Positions 37,623-45,228 of a stretch of DNA of 64,000 nt are shown one piece after another (within the stretch, counting starts at the first letter, position 1; each line of letters begins with the position of its first letter). A program made the position numbers and the translations under genes. Under the pieces are notes generated by a model. The model did not search any database, was not told where the DNA came from, and saw only the letters and a list, made by a program, of their open reading frames with translations. Origin of the DNA: JAGVSR01 sp963742405 (GTDB taxonomy: Bacteria; Pseudomonadota; Alphaproteobacteria; Rhizobiales; Hyphomicrobiaceae); the NCBI GenBank assembly GCA_963742405.1, contig CAVUMB010000005.1, positions 124,001 through 188,000 of the forward strand. Direction: 5' to 3'.

Positions 37623-38288
37623 CAAAGAGTCCGGAGACCAGAGAGGCAGCGTTGCGCCGGGACGTCGTCGATACCGCTCGCGCCATGAGTGCAATCGGGG
37701 CTATCGCCTGGCAGGTCCGGCAACGTATCGGCGCGCTTTGGCGACGGAATGCTGATCACGCCGTCCGGACTTGCCTATGATCTGATGCAGCACGATGACA
37801 TTGTCCATGTTTGCGCAGATGGCCGGGTCCGCTCCGGGCAGCGAGCGCCGTCGACGGAATGGCACTTTCATCAAGCCGCTTACGCCAAGCGGCCGGACAT
37901 GCACGCGCTGGTCCACAGCCATTCGACGAACGCGACCGTATTGGCCTGCGCCGGCAAAACGATCCCCGCGTTCCACTATATGGTCGCCGTCGCCGGAGGG
38001 TGCGATATCCCAGTCGTACCCTATGCGACCTTCGGCACGGAGGAACTCGCCCGCTACGTGGCCGGCGGTCTGGCCGAGCGCAATGCCTGTCTTATGGCGC
38101 ATCACGGGCAGGTGGCGATGGGCGAGACCCTCTCGCATGCCCTGGAACTGGCACAGGAAGTCGAGGTACTGGCCGAACAATACGCCAAGCTCTTGACACT
38201 AGGTCCCGTCAAGCTTCTGTCGCAGGCAGACATGGCTATTGTGCTGGAAAAATTCAAAAGCTATGGCCGCTCGTCCACTAATAAGTGA
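37619..38288 (+). pseudogene. class II aldolase (Ald2-like, MTA shunt), frameshifted
   Basis: Class II aldolase/adducin family. Reading from the ATG coupled to mtnA gives TREAALRRDVVDTARAMSAIG, then the frame leaves the family; the +1 frame resumes LSPGRSGNVSARFGDGMLIT and continues normally to the stop. One extra G in the GGGG at 37697-37700 accounts for this. The rest retains the catalytic Glu in STEWHFH, zinc ligands HSH and the C-terminal HH. With mtnP, apt and mtnA and no mtnC/mtnD nearby, the likely reaction is methylthioribulose-1-phosphate to DHAP plus methylthioacetaldehyde; MtnB-type dehydration is the alternative. Confidence 0.78.
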
Positions 38289-38388
38289 CAATAACCATCA
38301 ATTTTATCTGCAATTCAAATTGTTGTTCTGGAACGAAACACCCGCACTGCTATTCTTTATCCAAATGAGCCTGTTTGCTTAAATCCAT

Positions 38389-38407
38389 GTTATCGCTTTT
38401 AGATAAC
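38389..38407. promoter_or_regulatory. short inverted repeat, possible operator
   Basis: GTTATC-7-GATAAC lies about 50 bases upstream of the next start, in an AT-rich stretch that must also hold the promoter. The symmetry fits a dimeric regulator site, but there is only one copy and no regulator gene nearby. Confidence 0.25.
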
Positions 38408-38454
38408 AATTGCCCCAAGTTGAATTGAAGTGCTCAACGTTGATGGAGCTCGTT

Positions 38455-38826
38455 ATGCGTAGAATTGCTCTGCTGGCCCTCGTGGTCGCAATGACGGCCG
38501 TCACCGGCATGTTGTCGCGTCCGGCCGAAGCCGGTCATCGGCTTTATCGCGACGCCGACCGCGTCGTGGTCCACTACGGCTATTATCCTCGCTACCGTCA
38601 CGTGTACGTGACCGAGGATCCATACGCCTACCGCTATGAACCGCGCGGCTACTATCCGTATTACAATTCCGGCTATTGGAAATCCGCCCGCGAAATGCGT
38701 CTCCGCAAGCGTCGGCACTATAACCACCCGCCCTATTATGCAGCGTGGGGATATCCTGATCCCTACTATCATCATCGCGCGTGGCACGCCTACAATCACG
38801 GCCGCATCCGTCACGGTCACTGGTGA
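38455..38826 (+). CDS. secreted Tyr/His-rich protein
   Basis: A 123-residue protein with a signal peptide (IALLALVVAMTAVTGML, cleavage after AEA) and a mature part very rich in Tyr, His, Arg and Pro (for example YYHHRAWHAYNHGRIRHGH). No globular domain is apparent. GGAG lies 8 bases before the ATG at 38455. The His-rich end could bind metal; function unknown. A terminator follows directly. Confidence 0.65.
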   Translation: MRRIALLALVVAMTAVTGMLSRPAEAGHRLYRDADRVVVHYGYYPRYRHVYVTEDPYAYRYEPRGYYPYYNSGYWKSAREMRLRKRRHYNHPPYYAAWGYPDPYYHHRAWHAYNHGRIRHGHW

Positions 38827-38852
38827 TCTTCGAACGACGTCGATGGAATAAG

Positions 38853-38888
38853 AACATGGCTGGATCCGTTCCGGCCATGTTGCTTTTT
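38853..38888 (+). terminator. rho-independent terminator
   Basis: AACATGGC-TGG and CCG-GCCATGTT form an 11-position stem around a short loop, followed by GCTTTTT, 26 bases after the Tyr/His-rich gene. Confidence 0.8.
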
Positions 38889-39081
38889 GTGGCGAGCGCA
38901 ATCGGCAATGTGCGCATCGACGGCCAACGCCTCGCCACGAAATGACAGCGATGCCAGCACGTTCATGGCGTATTCATGTGGAGTTTGTTTAGTTGATAAC
39001 CGAAGGACGGCCCATGCCGTTCGTCAGGCATGGCTTGTTTCTGCGGCGCATCGGGCCGCGGACGCTGCAAGGGAAATGACA

Positions 39082-39411
39082 ATGCTGAAAAAACTTATGG
39101 CTTCGCTTCTGGCTGTCACGCTGGCGTTCGGCGCCGTGATGACCACGAACACTGCGCCGGCAGAAGCCGGACGCGGCGGTCGCGTCGCAGCGGGCATCGC
39201 AGCCGGCATCATTGGTCTCGGCGTCCTTGGCGCCTATGCCAACGCCCGCGACCGTGGCTATGACCGGGGCTACCGCGCCTACGATGAAGTTTGCTACAAA
39301 GGCCCGAAAGAATGCGGGTGGGTTGGCCGCCGCTGCTTTGAAAATCGCTACGGTGACGAAGTCTGCCGTGGTGGCCGCTGGACTTGCTGGCGCGACACCG
39401 TCTGCGAATGA
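39082..39411 (+). CDS. secreted Cys-rich protein
   Basis: A 109-residue protein. The signal peptide (LMASLLAVTLAFGAVMTT, cleaved after AEA) is followed by a Gly/Ala-rich hydrophobic stretch (VAAGIAAGIIGLGVLGAY) and a C-terminal domain with six cysteines in about 40 residues (CYKGPKEC, RRCF, EVC, TC, VC), probably three disulfides. AAGGGA lies 7 bases before the ATG at 39082; an ATG six bases earlier is possible. Function unknown. Confidence 0.65.
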   Translation: MLKKLMASLLAVTLAFGAVMTTNTAPAEAGRGGRVAAGIAAGIIGLGVLGAYANARDRGYDRGYRAYDEVCYKGPKECGWVGRRCFENRYGDEVCRGGRWTCWRDTVCE

Positions 39412-39430
39412 GTCTTGCCATTGAGACCAG

Positions 39431-39466
39431 AACGGGCGCGGCGAACCACCACCGCGCCCGTTTTTT
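39431..39466 (+). terminator. rho-independent terminator
   Basis: A perfect 11-bp stem, AACGGGCGCGG and CCGCGCCCGTT, with a 10-base loop and six T residues, 20 bases after the Cys-rich gene. Confidence 0.88.
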
Positions 39467-39516
39467 GTCGTCGTGCGAATACGGAGGCATCGACGCCGTC
39501 AGACTGTCGGATTTCT

Positions 39517-40407
39517 CTACCTACGTTTCCGTCGGACAAGCGCCGTATGCAATGCTACCGCCGCCGCGTTTGACACGTTGAGGCTGCGCAGATCATCCGC
39601 TGTCGTGATCCTGACCAGCCGGTCGCAGCTGTCAGCCGTCAGTTGTCGCAAACCTTTACCCTCCGCGCCGAGTACGATGGCGACGGCGCCGTCGAACGGT
39701 TCGTCTTCGATTGCAGCCGTGGCCGTACCGTCCAGTCCAAGCACGGTGACGCCAGCGTCGCGCAGTTCAGTCATGGCGCGCGCCAGGTTAGGTACCTGCG
39801 CGATCTTGACTAGTTCGAGTGCACCCGAAGCCGATTTGGCCAACGTGCCGTTGAGCGGTGGACTATGCCGGCGTGTGGTGATGACCCCGCAAGCACCGAA
39901 CGCCGCGGCCGAGCGCAGGATGGCACCCGCATTGTGCGGATCGGTCACCTGATCGAGAAGAATGAGTGGGCCACCGTCCGTAGCCGCCTCGGCGAGGTCG
40001 GCCAATTCCGGTTCCGGCAGCAACTCCACCTCCAACAACAGGCCCTGGTGCACTGTGTCGGCGCCAAGCATCCGATCGAGATCACGCGGCGACACCGGCT
40101 CCGGCGTCAGACCGCGCAAGGCAATCGCCTCGGCGAGGCGGTGGGCGGCATTCTCGGTCGCCCACATCCGCAGCAGCACACGGTCTGGATTGCCCAGTGC
40201 CGCCTCTACGGGATGAAAGCCGAACAGCCGCACGACGCCGTCATCCGTCGACTCCGGGGGCCCCCCGCCGCGGTCTGGCCGCCTGCCGGCGTGACCGCCT
40301 GGTCTAAAGCCGCCCCGCCCGCCGCCTTGCGAGCGGCCCTTGCCTCCGGCTGCCTTGAAGCTCGTCTTTGATTTGAACCGGGGCTTTCCCGTGCGGTCGT
40401 CTTGCAT
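39517..40407 (-). CDS. rlmB: 23S rRNA (guanosine(2251)-2'-O)-methyltransferase family (RlmB)
   Basis: SpoU/TrmH-family SPOUT methyltransferase, 296 residues. A ~55-residue basic Gly/Arg-rich N-terminal extension precedes the substrate-binding domain (VRLFGFHPVEAALGNP). The catalytic domain has motif 1 QVTDPHNAGAILRSAAAFGA, motif 2 VLGAEGKGLRQL and motif 3 SLNVSNAAAVALH. Target site by homology. The ATG at 40407 begins the low-complexity extension typical of alphaproteobacterial members. Divergent from tRNA-Tyr. Confidence 0.9.
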   Translation of the reverse strand: MQDDRTGKPRFKSKTSFKAAGGKGRSQGGGRGGFRPGGHAGRRPDRGGGPPESTDDGVVRLFGFHPVEAALGNPDRVLLRMWATENAAHRLAEAIALRGLTPEPVSPRDLDRMLGADTVHQGLLLEVELLPEPELADLAEAATDGGPLILLDQVTDPHNAGAILRSAAAFGACGVITTRRHSPPLNGTLAKSASGALELVKIAQVPNLARAMTELRDAGVTVLGLDGTATAAIEDEPFDGAVAIVLGAEGKGLRQLTADSCDRLVRITTADDLRSLNVSNAAAVALHTALVRRKRR

Positions 40408-40618
40408 GGCGGTCGAGGGTCTCCCAGAGCCGCTGGGCGCTGAAATAGTCCCCCGTCGCGGTGCTGCAGGCCTACACGGAAACGCGGTTCTTTTCCAATT
40501 GACATCCCACGCTTCGGCCGGGATAAGGTCGCGCTTGCCCTGTCGCAGAAGCCGCGCAGGGCGCTTTCGTTTGGGGTGCTGTCGCAACCGTGCGGCCGTC
40601 CGGGTCCAGGCGAAGATT

Positions 40619-40703
40619 GGAAGGGTGCCCGAGTGGCTAAAGGGGACGGACTGTAAATCCGTTGGCTTCGCCTACGCTGGTTCGAATCCAGCCCCTTCCA
40701 CCA
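40619..40703 (+). tRNA. tRNA-Tyr (anticodon GTA)
   Basis: An 85-base class II tRNA with a 7-bp acceptor (GGAAGGG with CCCTTCC), D-arm around GCCCGAGTGGC, anticodon GTA at 40653-40655 in ACTGTAAA, an extended variable arm, T-arm GCTGGTTCGAATCCAGC and an encoded CCA end. The variable arm and anticodon identify tyrosine. A short T-run follows. Confidence 0.97.
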
Positions 40704-40839
40704 CTTTTTACACGACGGCGCACAGCTTTTGCTCCGCCGCGTTGATGCGGACTTCGCAATCTTATCGCGACCCGATATAGCTAGGTCACGATAGAGCAAT
40801 TTCGAGTATCAACGGAACTCTGTCGGCGTAGGGGGGGAA

Positions 40840-42123
40840 ATGGCAGTTATCGCGCGTGGGCTTGCGGTCGTCGCCGCCATCACTGGATTGCTTGCGGCCT
40901 CGGGAGCGGCATCAGCCCAGGAGTACAGGTTTTGTGCCCTCCGCGACGGTGCGCGGGGTCCTTGCACGTGCGAAACCAAAGGCGGCGCGCCTGGCGAATA
41001 CGTTGAAGTGACGCGCAGCCGGTGTCGGCCAGCACCCGTCGCGCAAAAGTCAGCGCCACTCCCCACACCCACGGCGGCTCCTGCATCCGCTGCCGCCGTC
41101 ACCGCCGCCGCACCCGCACCGGCAACGGTATCGCGCGAACCCGTCGCGCAAATTGAAACGGGTGGCCTGCCGTCGTCGCGTAAAATCCTCGATGTGCGCA
41201 GTCGCGGCAAACTTCTGTGTGGGGTCAACCCCGACCTGCTCGGCTTCGCCAAGCAAACCGACGCTGGCAGCTGGGTCGGTCTGGACGTCGATTTCTGCCG
41301 CGCCGTCGCCGCCGCTGTTTTCGGTGATGCAAGCAAGGCTGAGTTCGTCCCTGTTGATACGGCGAACCGCTTCGAAGCGTTGAAAAGCGGCAAGATCGAT
41401 CTCCTCGCGCGCAACACGACTTGGACCATGGACCGCGATGTGGTGATGGGCTTCGAATTCGCTGGTATTCTCTACATCGATGGCCAGGGCTTCATGACAT
41501 CCGACGAGCGCGGTCTCGTCTCTGCCCAGCAGCTCGCAGGTCTGCGGGTCTGCGTCGAAAGCGGCACGACGTCCGAAGCGAATGCCGGCTACTACTTCAA
41601 GGCCCACGACATCGAGGCGGAACTGAAAACGTACCCCGATCGCGCAGCCATGCTCGCGGCGTACGGAAAGGGAGAGTGCGAGGCGGTTTCGGGAGACCGG
41701 ACATCTCTGTTCTCGGATCGCTCGCGGTTGGCCGAGCCGGAAAGGCACGCGGTTCTTCCGGAAGTGATTTCCAAGGAGCCGCTCGGCCCTGTCGTCTTGC
41801 AGGATGACCATAGCTGGATTGAGGTCGTCCGTTGGACGTTGGCCGGACTGCTGAACGCCGAGGAGGTCGGCCTCAGCAAGGAATTGGCAACCGGAGAGGC
41901 GCCGCTTACAGGCGACGGCGCACGTCTCGTCGAGGGTGCGGGCAAGAGCGGCGAAGCGCTGGGTCTGTCGCCGACTTGGCTGCGCGACGTCGTCAAGGCT
42001 GTCGGCAATTACGGCGAAATGTTCGAGACCGATCTCGGCAAGGGCAGCCCGCTTGGCATGGAACGCGGCATCAACGCGTTGTGGAAGCGGGGTGGAGTTC
42101 TTTATGCGCCACCGATGTGGTGA
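40840..42123 (+). CDS. AapJ-like amino-acid ABC transporter binding protein with Cys-rich N-terminal extension
   Basis: Periplasmic solute-binding protein of family 3, 427 residues. The signal peptide ends at ASA-QE. Residues 27-65 form a small domain with four cysteines (FCALRDG, PCTC, RCRP), then an Ala/Pro linker to ~105. The rest matches AapJ: GSWVGLDVDFCRAVAAAVFGD, RNTTWTMDRD, FAGILYIDGQGFM, EVISKEPLGPVV and GMERGINALWKRGGVLYAPP. No permease or ATPase gene is adjacent; instead an L,D-transpeptidase follows 13 bases later. The protein may have been recruited as a sensor or cell-wall-associated binder. Confidence 0.85.
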   Translation: MAVIARGLAVVAAITGLLAASGAASAQEYRFCALRDGARGPCTCETKGGAPGEYVEVTRSRCRPAPVAQKSAPLPTPTAAPASAAAVTAAAPAPATVSREPVAQIETGGLPSSRKILDVRSRGKLLCGVNPDLLGFAKQTDAGSWVGLDVDFCRAVAAAVFGDASKAEFVPVDTANRFEALKSGKIDLLARNTTWTMDRDVVMGFEFAGILYIDGQGFMTSDERGLVSAQQLAGLRVCVESGTTSEANAGYYFKAHDIEAELKTYPDRAAMLAAYGKGECEAVSGDRTSLFSDRSRLAEPERHAVLPEVISKEPLGPVVLQDDHSWIEVVRWTLAGLLNAEEVGLSKELATGEAPLTGDGARLVEGAGKSGEALGLSPTWLRDVVKAVGNYGEMFETDLGKGSPLGMERGINALWKRGGVLYAPPMW

Positions 42124-42136
42124 GGCGGACATCACC

Positions 42137-43366
42137 ATGAGTCTGAAGCCACCCCACCAATTGTTTCGCGCTGCAGTCGCCATGCTGGTGACCGTGGCAT
42201 CCTTCACTGCGCCTGCTCTGTCGCGCGAACGGGTTCCCCCGCCGGAACCGAGCCGCACTGCTTGGATCAGCCCCGCGACGGTTGCTGACATGGGACGCGC
42301 GCTCGAACTTTACCGTCAAATCGCCCGCCAGCCGCAACCGGCACCTCTTCCCAACAAAATCACGCTCCGCGCCGGCGACAGCGGAGCGGCCGTGGCCGAT
42401 CTGCGTGCGCGTCTCATGCTGACAGGCGACTTGAAAACCCGCGGCGATGCCTACGCCTTCGATGGCGACGTGGAGGCCGCGGTGAAGCGCTATCAATTGC
42501 GCAACGGAATCGAGCCCTCGGGAATTGTCTATGGTGTGACGCAGCGCCTTTTGAACGTGCCGATGGACGTTCGCGTCCGGCAATTGGAACTCAACCTGCA
42601 GCGCATGCAGGAATTGCTGACGCGCGTCTCCACCCAACCGCGCTACATCGTGATGAATGCCGCCAGCTTTGAATTACAGGGCATCGAAGGCGGCAACGTT
42701 GCCGTGACGAGCCGCACCATTGCCGGCAAGCGGGCGACACCGACGCCGGTGGTGTCGGCGCAGGTCCAAGCGCTGAACACGTTGCCGTACTGGCATGTAC
42801 CAGGCACGATCGCCAAAGCTGGGCTCATTCCGATGATCCGCAAGGATCCGGGCTACCTCTACAAGGAACGCATCCGCGTCTTCTCCAGCTTCGGTGGCGA
42901 TGAAGTCGATCCGGGCAGCGTCAACTGGTGGGGACCTGAAGCCGAGCGCTATGTGTTCCGCCAGGATCCGGGTCCGCAGAACGCGCTCGGTGTCCTGCGC
43001 TTTGATATGCCCAACAAGCACATTGTCTACATGCACGATACACCGATGAAGAACCTGTTCGACTATTTCGAACGTGCCGTGAGTGCCGGCTGTGTGCGGC
43101 TGCAAAATTACTACGGCGTCGCCGAGTGGGTTCTTGCCGGTCAGGATGGGCTTTCGGCCGCAGCACTCCGCGACCGGGTCGAAGCCGGGCAGCAAACGAC
43201 CATCCGCTTGAAGCAACCCGTGCCGGTCCACTTCATTTACCTGACGGCGTGGGTCGACAATGGCGTCGTAAACTTCCGCAACGACCTCTACAACCGCGAC
43301 GCAACCGCATTTGTCAGTGCGGAAGACGCTGCCGTACGGCCGATGGGTGTTTCGATCGCGCCGTAG
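42137..43366 (+). CDS. L,D-transpeptidase (YkuD) with peptidoglycan-binding domain
   Basis: Cross-links peptidoglycan (3-3) or attaches proteins to it. The 409-residue exported protein has a signal peptide (AAVAMLVTVASFTAPALS), a PG_binding_1 domain at ~75-130 (LRAGDSGAAVADLRARL), and a YkuD domain with catalytic HDTPMK and AVSAGCVRLQN (His, Ser, Cys, Arg). This architecture resembles the YcbB (LdtD) group. The ATG at 42137 is chosen for the signal peptide; the region upstream overlaps the binding-protein gene. Confidence 0.92.
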   Translation: MSLKPPHQLFRAAVAMLVTVASFTAPALSRERVPPPEPSRTAWISPATVADMGRALELYRQIARQPQPAPLPNKITLRAGDSGAAVADLRARLMLTGDLKTRGDAYAFDGDVEAAVKRYQLRNGIEPSGIVYGVTQRLLNVPMDVRVRQLELNLQRMQELLTRVSTQPRYIVMNAASFELQGIEGGNVAVTSRTIAGKRATPTPVVSAQVQALNTLPYWHVPGTIAKAGLIPMIRKDPGYLYKERIRVFSSFGGDEVDPGSVNWWGPEAERYVFRQDPGPQNALGVLRFDMPNKHIVYMHDTPMKNLFDYFERAVSAGCVRLQNYYGVAEWVLAGQDGLSAAALRDRVEAGQQTTIRLKQPVPVHFIYLTAWVDNGVVNFRNDLYNRDATAFVSAEDAAVRPMGVSIAP

Positions 43367-43368
43367 AT

Positions 43369-44037
43369 CTAACCGGTGCCTGGTTGCCAGCCGGCCTCGC
43401 CGATCAAAGGAACAAAGCGGACGCTGGTGAGCAATGTCCGCTCAAACCTATCCGCAGCTGTGCGTACAATGCGGATGAGGTCTTGCGACGTTGGTTCTCC
43501 GCCCACTGGCACCACGATGCGGCCACCGATCGCCAGTTGTTCCAGAAGCGGTCGCGGCACCTCGGGTGCGCCGGCTGAAACGAGAATGGCGTCGAACGGC
43601 GCGTCCTCCCGCCAGCCTTGAGTTCCATCAGCGCACTTTACGGTGACGTTTTTCACGCCCGCGGCGGCAAGGTTGCGACGCGCCAGATCGGCAAGCGCCG
43701 GAAGCCTCTCGATCGTCACGACAGTGCGAGCGACGTGAGCGAGGACGGCGGCCGCGTAACCCGAGCCGCCACCAATCTCAAGCACCTTGTCTTCAGGTTC
43801 CAACTGCAACGCCTCAATCATAAAGGCGACGATGTATGGCTGCGAAATGGTCTGTCCTTCGCCGATCGGGAGCGGCCGATCTTCGTATGCCAAATCCTGC
43901 TGGTCACACGCAACGAACCTCTCGCGCCCAACGGTGCCCATGGCGGCCAGAACCCGCGCATCGCTGATGCCGCGCTCCACCAGTTGCGTCTCGACCATGC
44001 GATGACGGCGCTCAGCCGTGATGTCATTTTTCGCCAT
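43369..44037 (-). CDS. pcm: protein-L-isoaspartate O-methyltransferase
   Basis: Methylates isoaspartyl residues for protein repair, 222 residues. Family blocks: MVETQLVERGISDARVLAAM, PLPIGEGQTISQPYIVAFM and the SAM loop VLEIGGGSGYAAAVLA, then APEVPRPLLEQLAIGGRIVVPVG. Convergent with the L,D-transpeptidase, with stops three bases apart. Confidence 0.94.
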   Translation of the reverse strand: MAKNDITAERRHRMVETQLVERGISDARVLAAMGTVGRERFVACDQQDLAYEDRPLPIGEGQTISQPYIVAFMIEALQLEPEDKVLEIGGGSGYAAAVLAHVARTVVTIERLPALADLARRNLAAAGVKNVTVKCADGTQGWREDAPFDAILVSAGAPEVPRPLLEQLAIGGRIVVPVGGEPTSQDLIRIVRTAADRFERTLLTSVRFVPLIGEAGWQPGTG

Positions 44038-44130
44038 GACGAACTCTGACCCTGATATCGATCATCGAATTCAATTCGGCAGCCGGCCTGCCGCGAACTT
44101 ACGCAATTGGAGAAGAAACGACCGAAAGGC

Positions 44131-45159
44131 TTACATTTCTCCTGAGCCGAGGAGCGCCACGGACACCGCCGGCGCGCACGCGGTAACCCATGCCGAGATC
44201 TCACGACCTGCGCCTGCAAGTTGTGCGAACGGAATCGCCCGGCGCCCCAGGCGGTCTGCAATCAATATCACGTCGGCTGCACCGATTCCGGCTGCGATGA
44301 CCGGCGCTCTGTCACTGAGCCCCACCCGCGACAGGACTTGCAACGCGCCGTCATGGATGGAGCGCAACTGCGTCTCGCGCACGTAAGCCGCGACAGCCTG
44401 CCAAGCGGCCGCTGTCCCCTCGTTGGCATCACGGCCGAGCATCCGAGCCAGCCGCACGCGGCTGCTCGCGACCGATTTATCCTTGCCGTCAGCCGTCGCA
44501 TGCACGTCGAACTCCGTGAGATCAGAGCCGAGTATGCGGCGCACGTCCGCCATCGTCGCCAGATGCTCACGCGCCAACGTCACCCACGCACCATCGAATG
44601 GCGCACTCGTCGTCACGCCCATCACGGCCGTCCGCGTGAAGCCCGTATAGACGAGTTCTCCCGTTGCCTGCCGCGCAGCGTCGGTCAAGCCGGCGGCGAC
44701 CGGCTGACCCTGTCGCACAGGGATGATGTCAGCCGTGGTCGACCCGAAGTCGATCAGAAGCGCCTCTTCGTGTGTGCGGGCCGTCAGCGCCGCTGTAGCG
44801 AGAAAATTCGTTGAACCGACATCGCCGGGATGCAAGCGCGCGGCCTCAGCCGGACCAAATCCGCGCTGTCCCATCCAGTAGTGCGTACGTGGTCCGAACT
44901 CTCGCTCGATCCGTGCAACGAGCGTTTCGACACCTGACACGCGGTCAGGAAAAATGTCGGACAGTTCACCCGTCATGGTGATCGCGAACTCATCGGCTTG
45001 CGCCAGCAACGGCGCCGCCCTGCGCAACGCCGTGTCCAGCTTTTCCAGGCCCATCCAAAGCCGGCAACGCAATTGCTGCACCGCGACAACGCGGCCGTCC
45101 TCGACCAGCGCAACCTTTAAATGCGCTCCGCCCACATCGAGCCCCGCCCGGATGGTCAT
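44131..45159 (-). CDS. hydantoinase/oxoprolinase-fold protein of the H4MPT/methylofuran gene set (MfnF-like)
   Basis: A 342-residue protein with an ASKHA-type ATP fold: AGLDVGGAHLKVALVEDG at the N-terminus, ITMTGELSD, LLIDFGSTTADIIPV and a C-terminal VIAAGIGAADVILIADRLG. Homologues accompany tetrahydromethanopterin genes in methylotrophs and methanogens; in methanogens the MfnF member joins glutamyl-tyramine and furan units in methanofuran synthesis, so a methylofuran role is likely but inferred. AAGGA precedes the ATG at 45159. Divergent from the HisA-like gene. Confidence 0.8.
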   Translation of the reverse strand: MTIRAGLDVGGAHLKVALVEDGRVVAVQQLRCRLWMGLEKLDTALRRAAPLLAQADEFAITMTGELSDIFPDRVSGVETLVARIEREFGPRTHYWMGQRGFGPAEAARLHPGDVGSTNFLATAALTARTHEEALLIDFGSTTADIIPVRQGQPVAAGLTDAARQATGELVYTGFTRTAVMGVTTSAPFDGAWVTLAREHLATMADVRRILGSDLTEFDVHATADGKDKSVASSRVRLARMLGRDANEGTAAAWQAVAAYVRETQLRSIHDGALQVLSRVGLSDRAPVIAAGIGAADVILIADRLGRRAIPFAQLAGAGREISAWVTACAPAVSVALLGSGEM

Positions 45160-45228
45160 TTCAAACTGTCCTTCTTGAAATTCGCTTGGCCCTGAGTCAC
45201 CAATCTCACCGGGGAGGACAAGGATACA

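Noticed and set aside
37619..38288. Naming the aldolase mtnB
   Set aside because: Possible, but with no mtnC or mtnD nearby an Ald2-type role fits better; no symbol is given.
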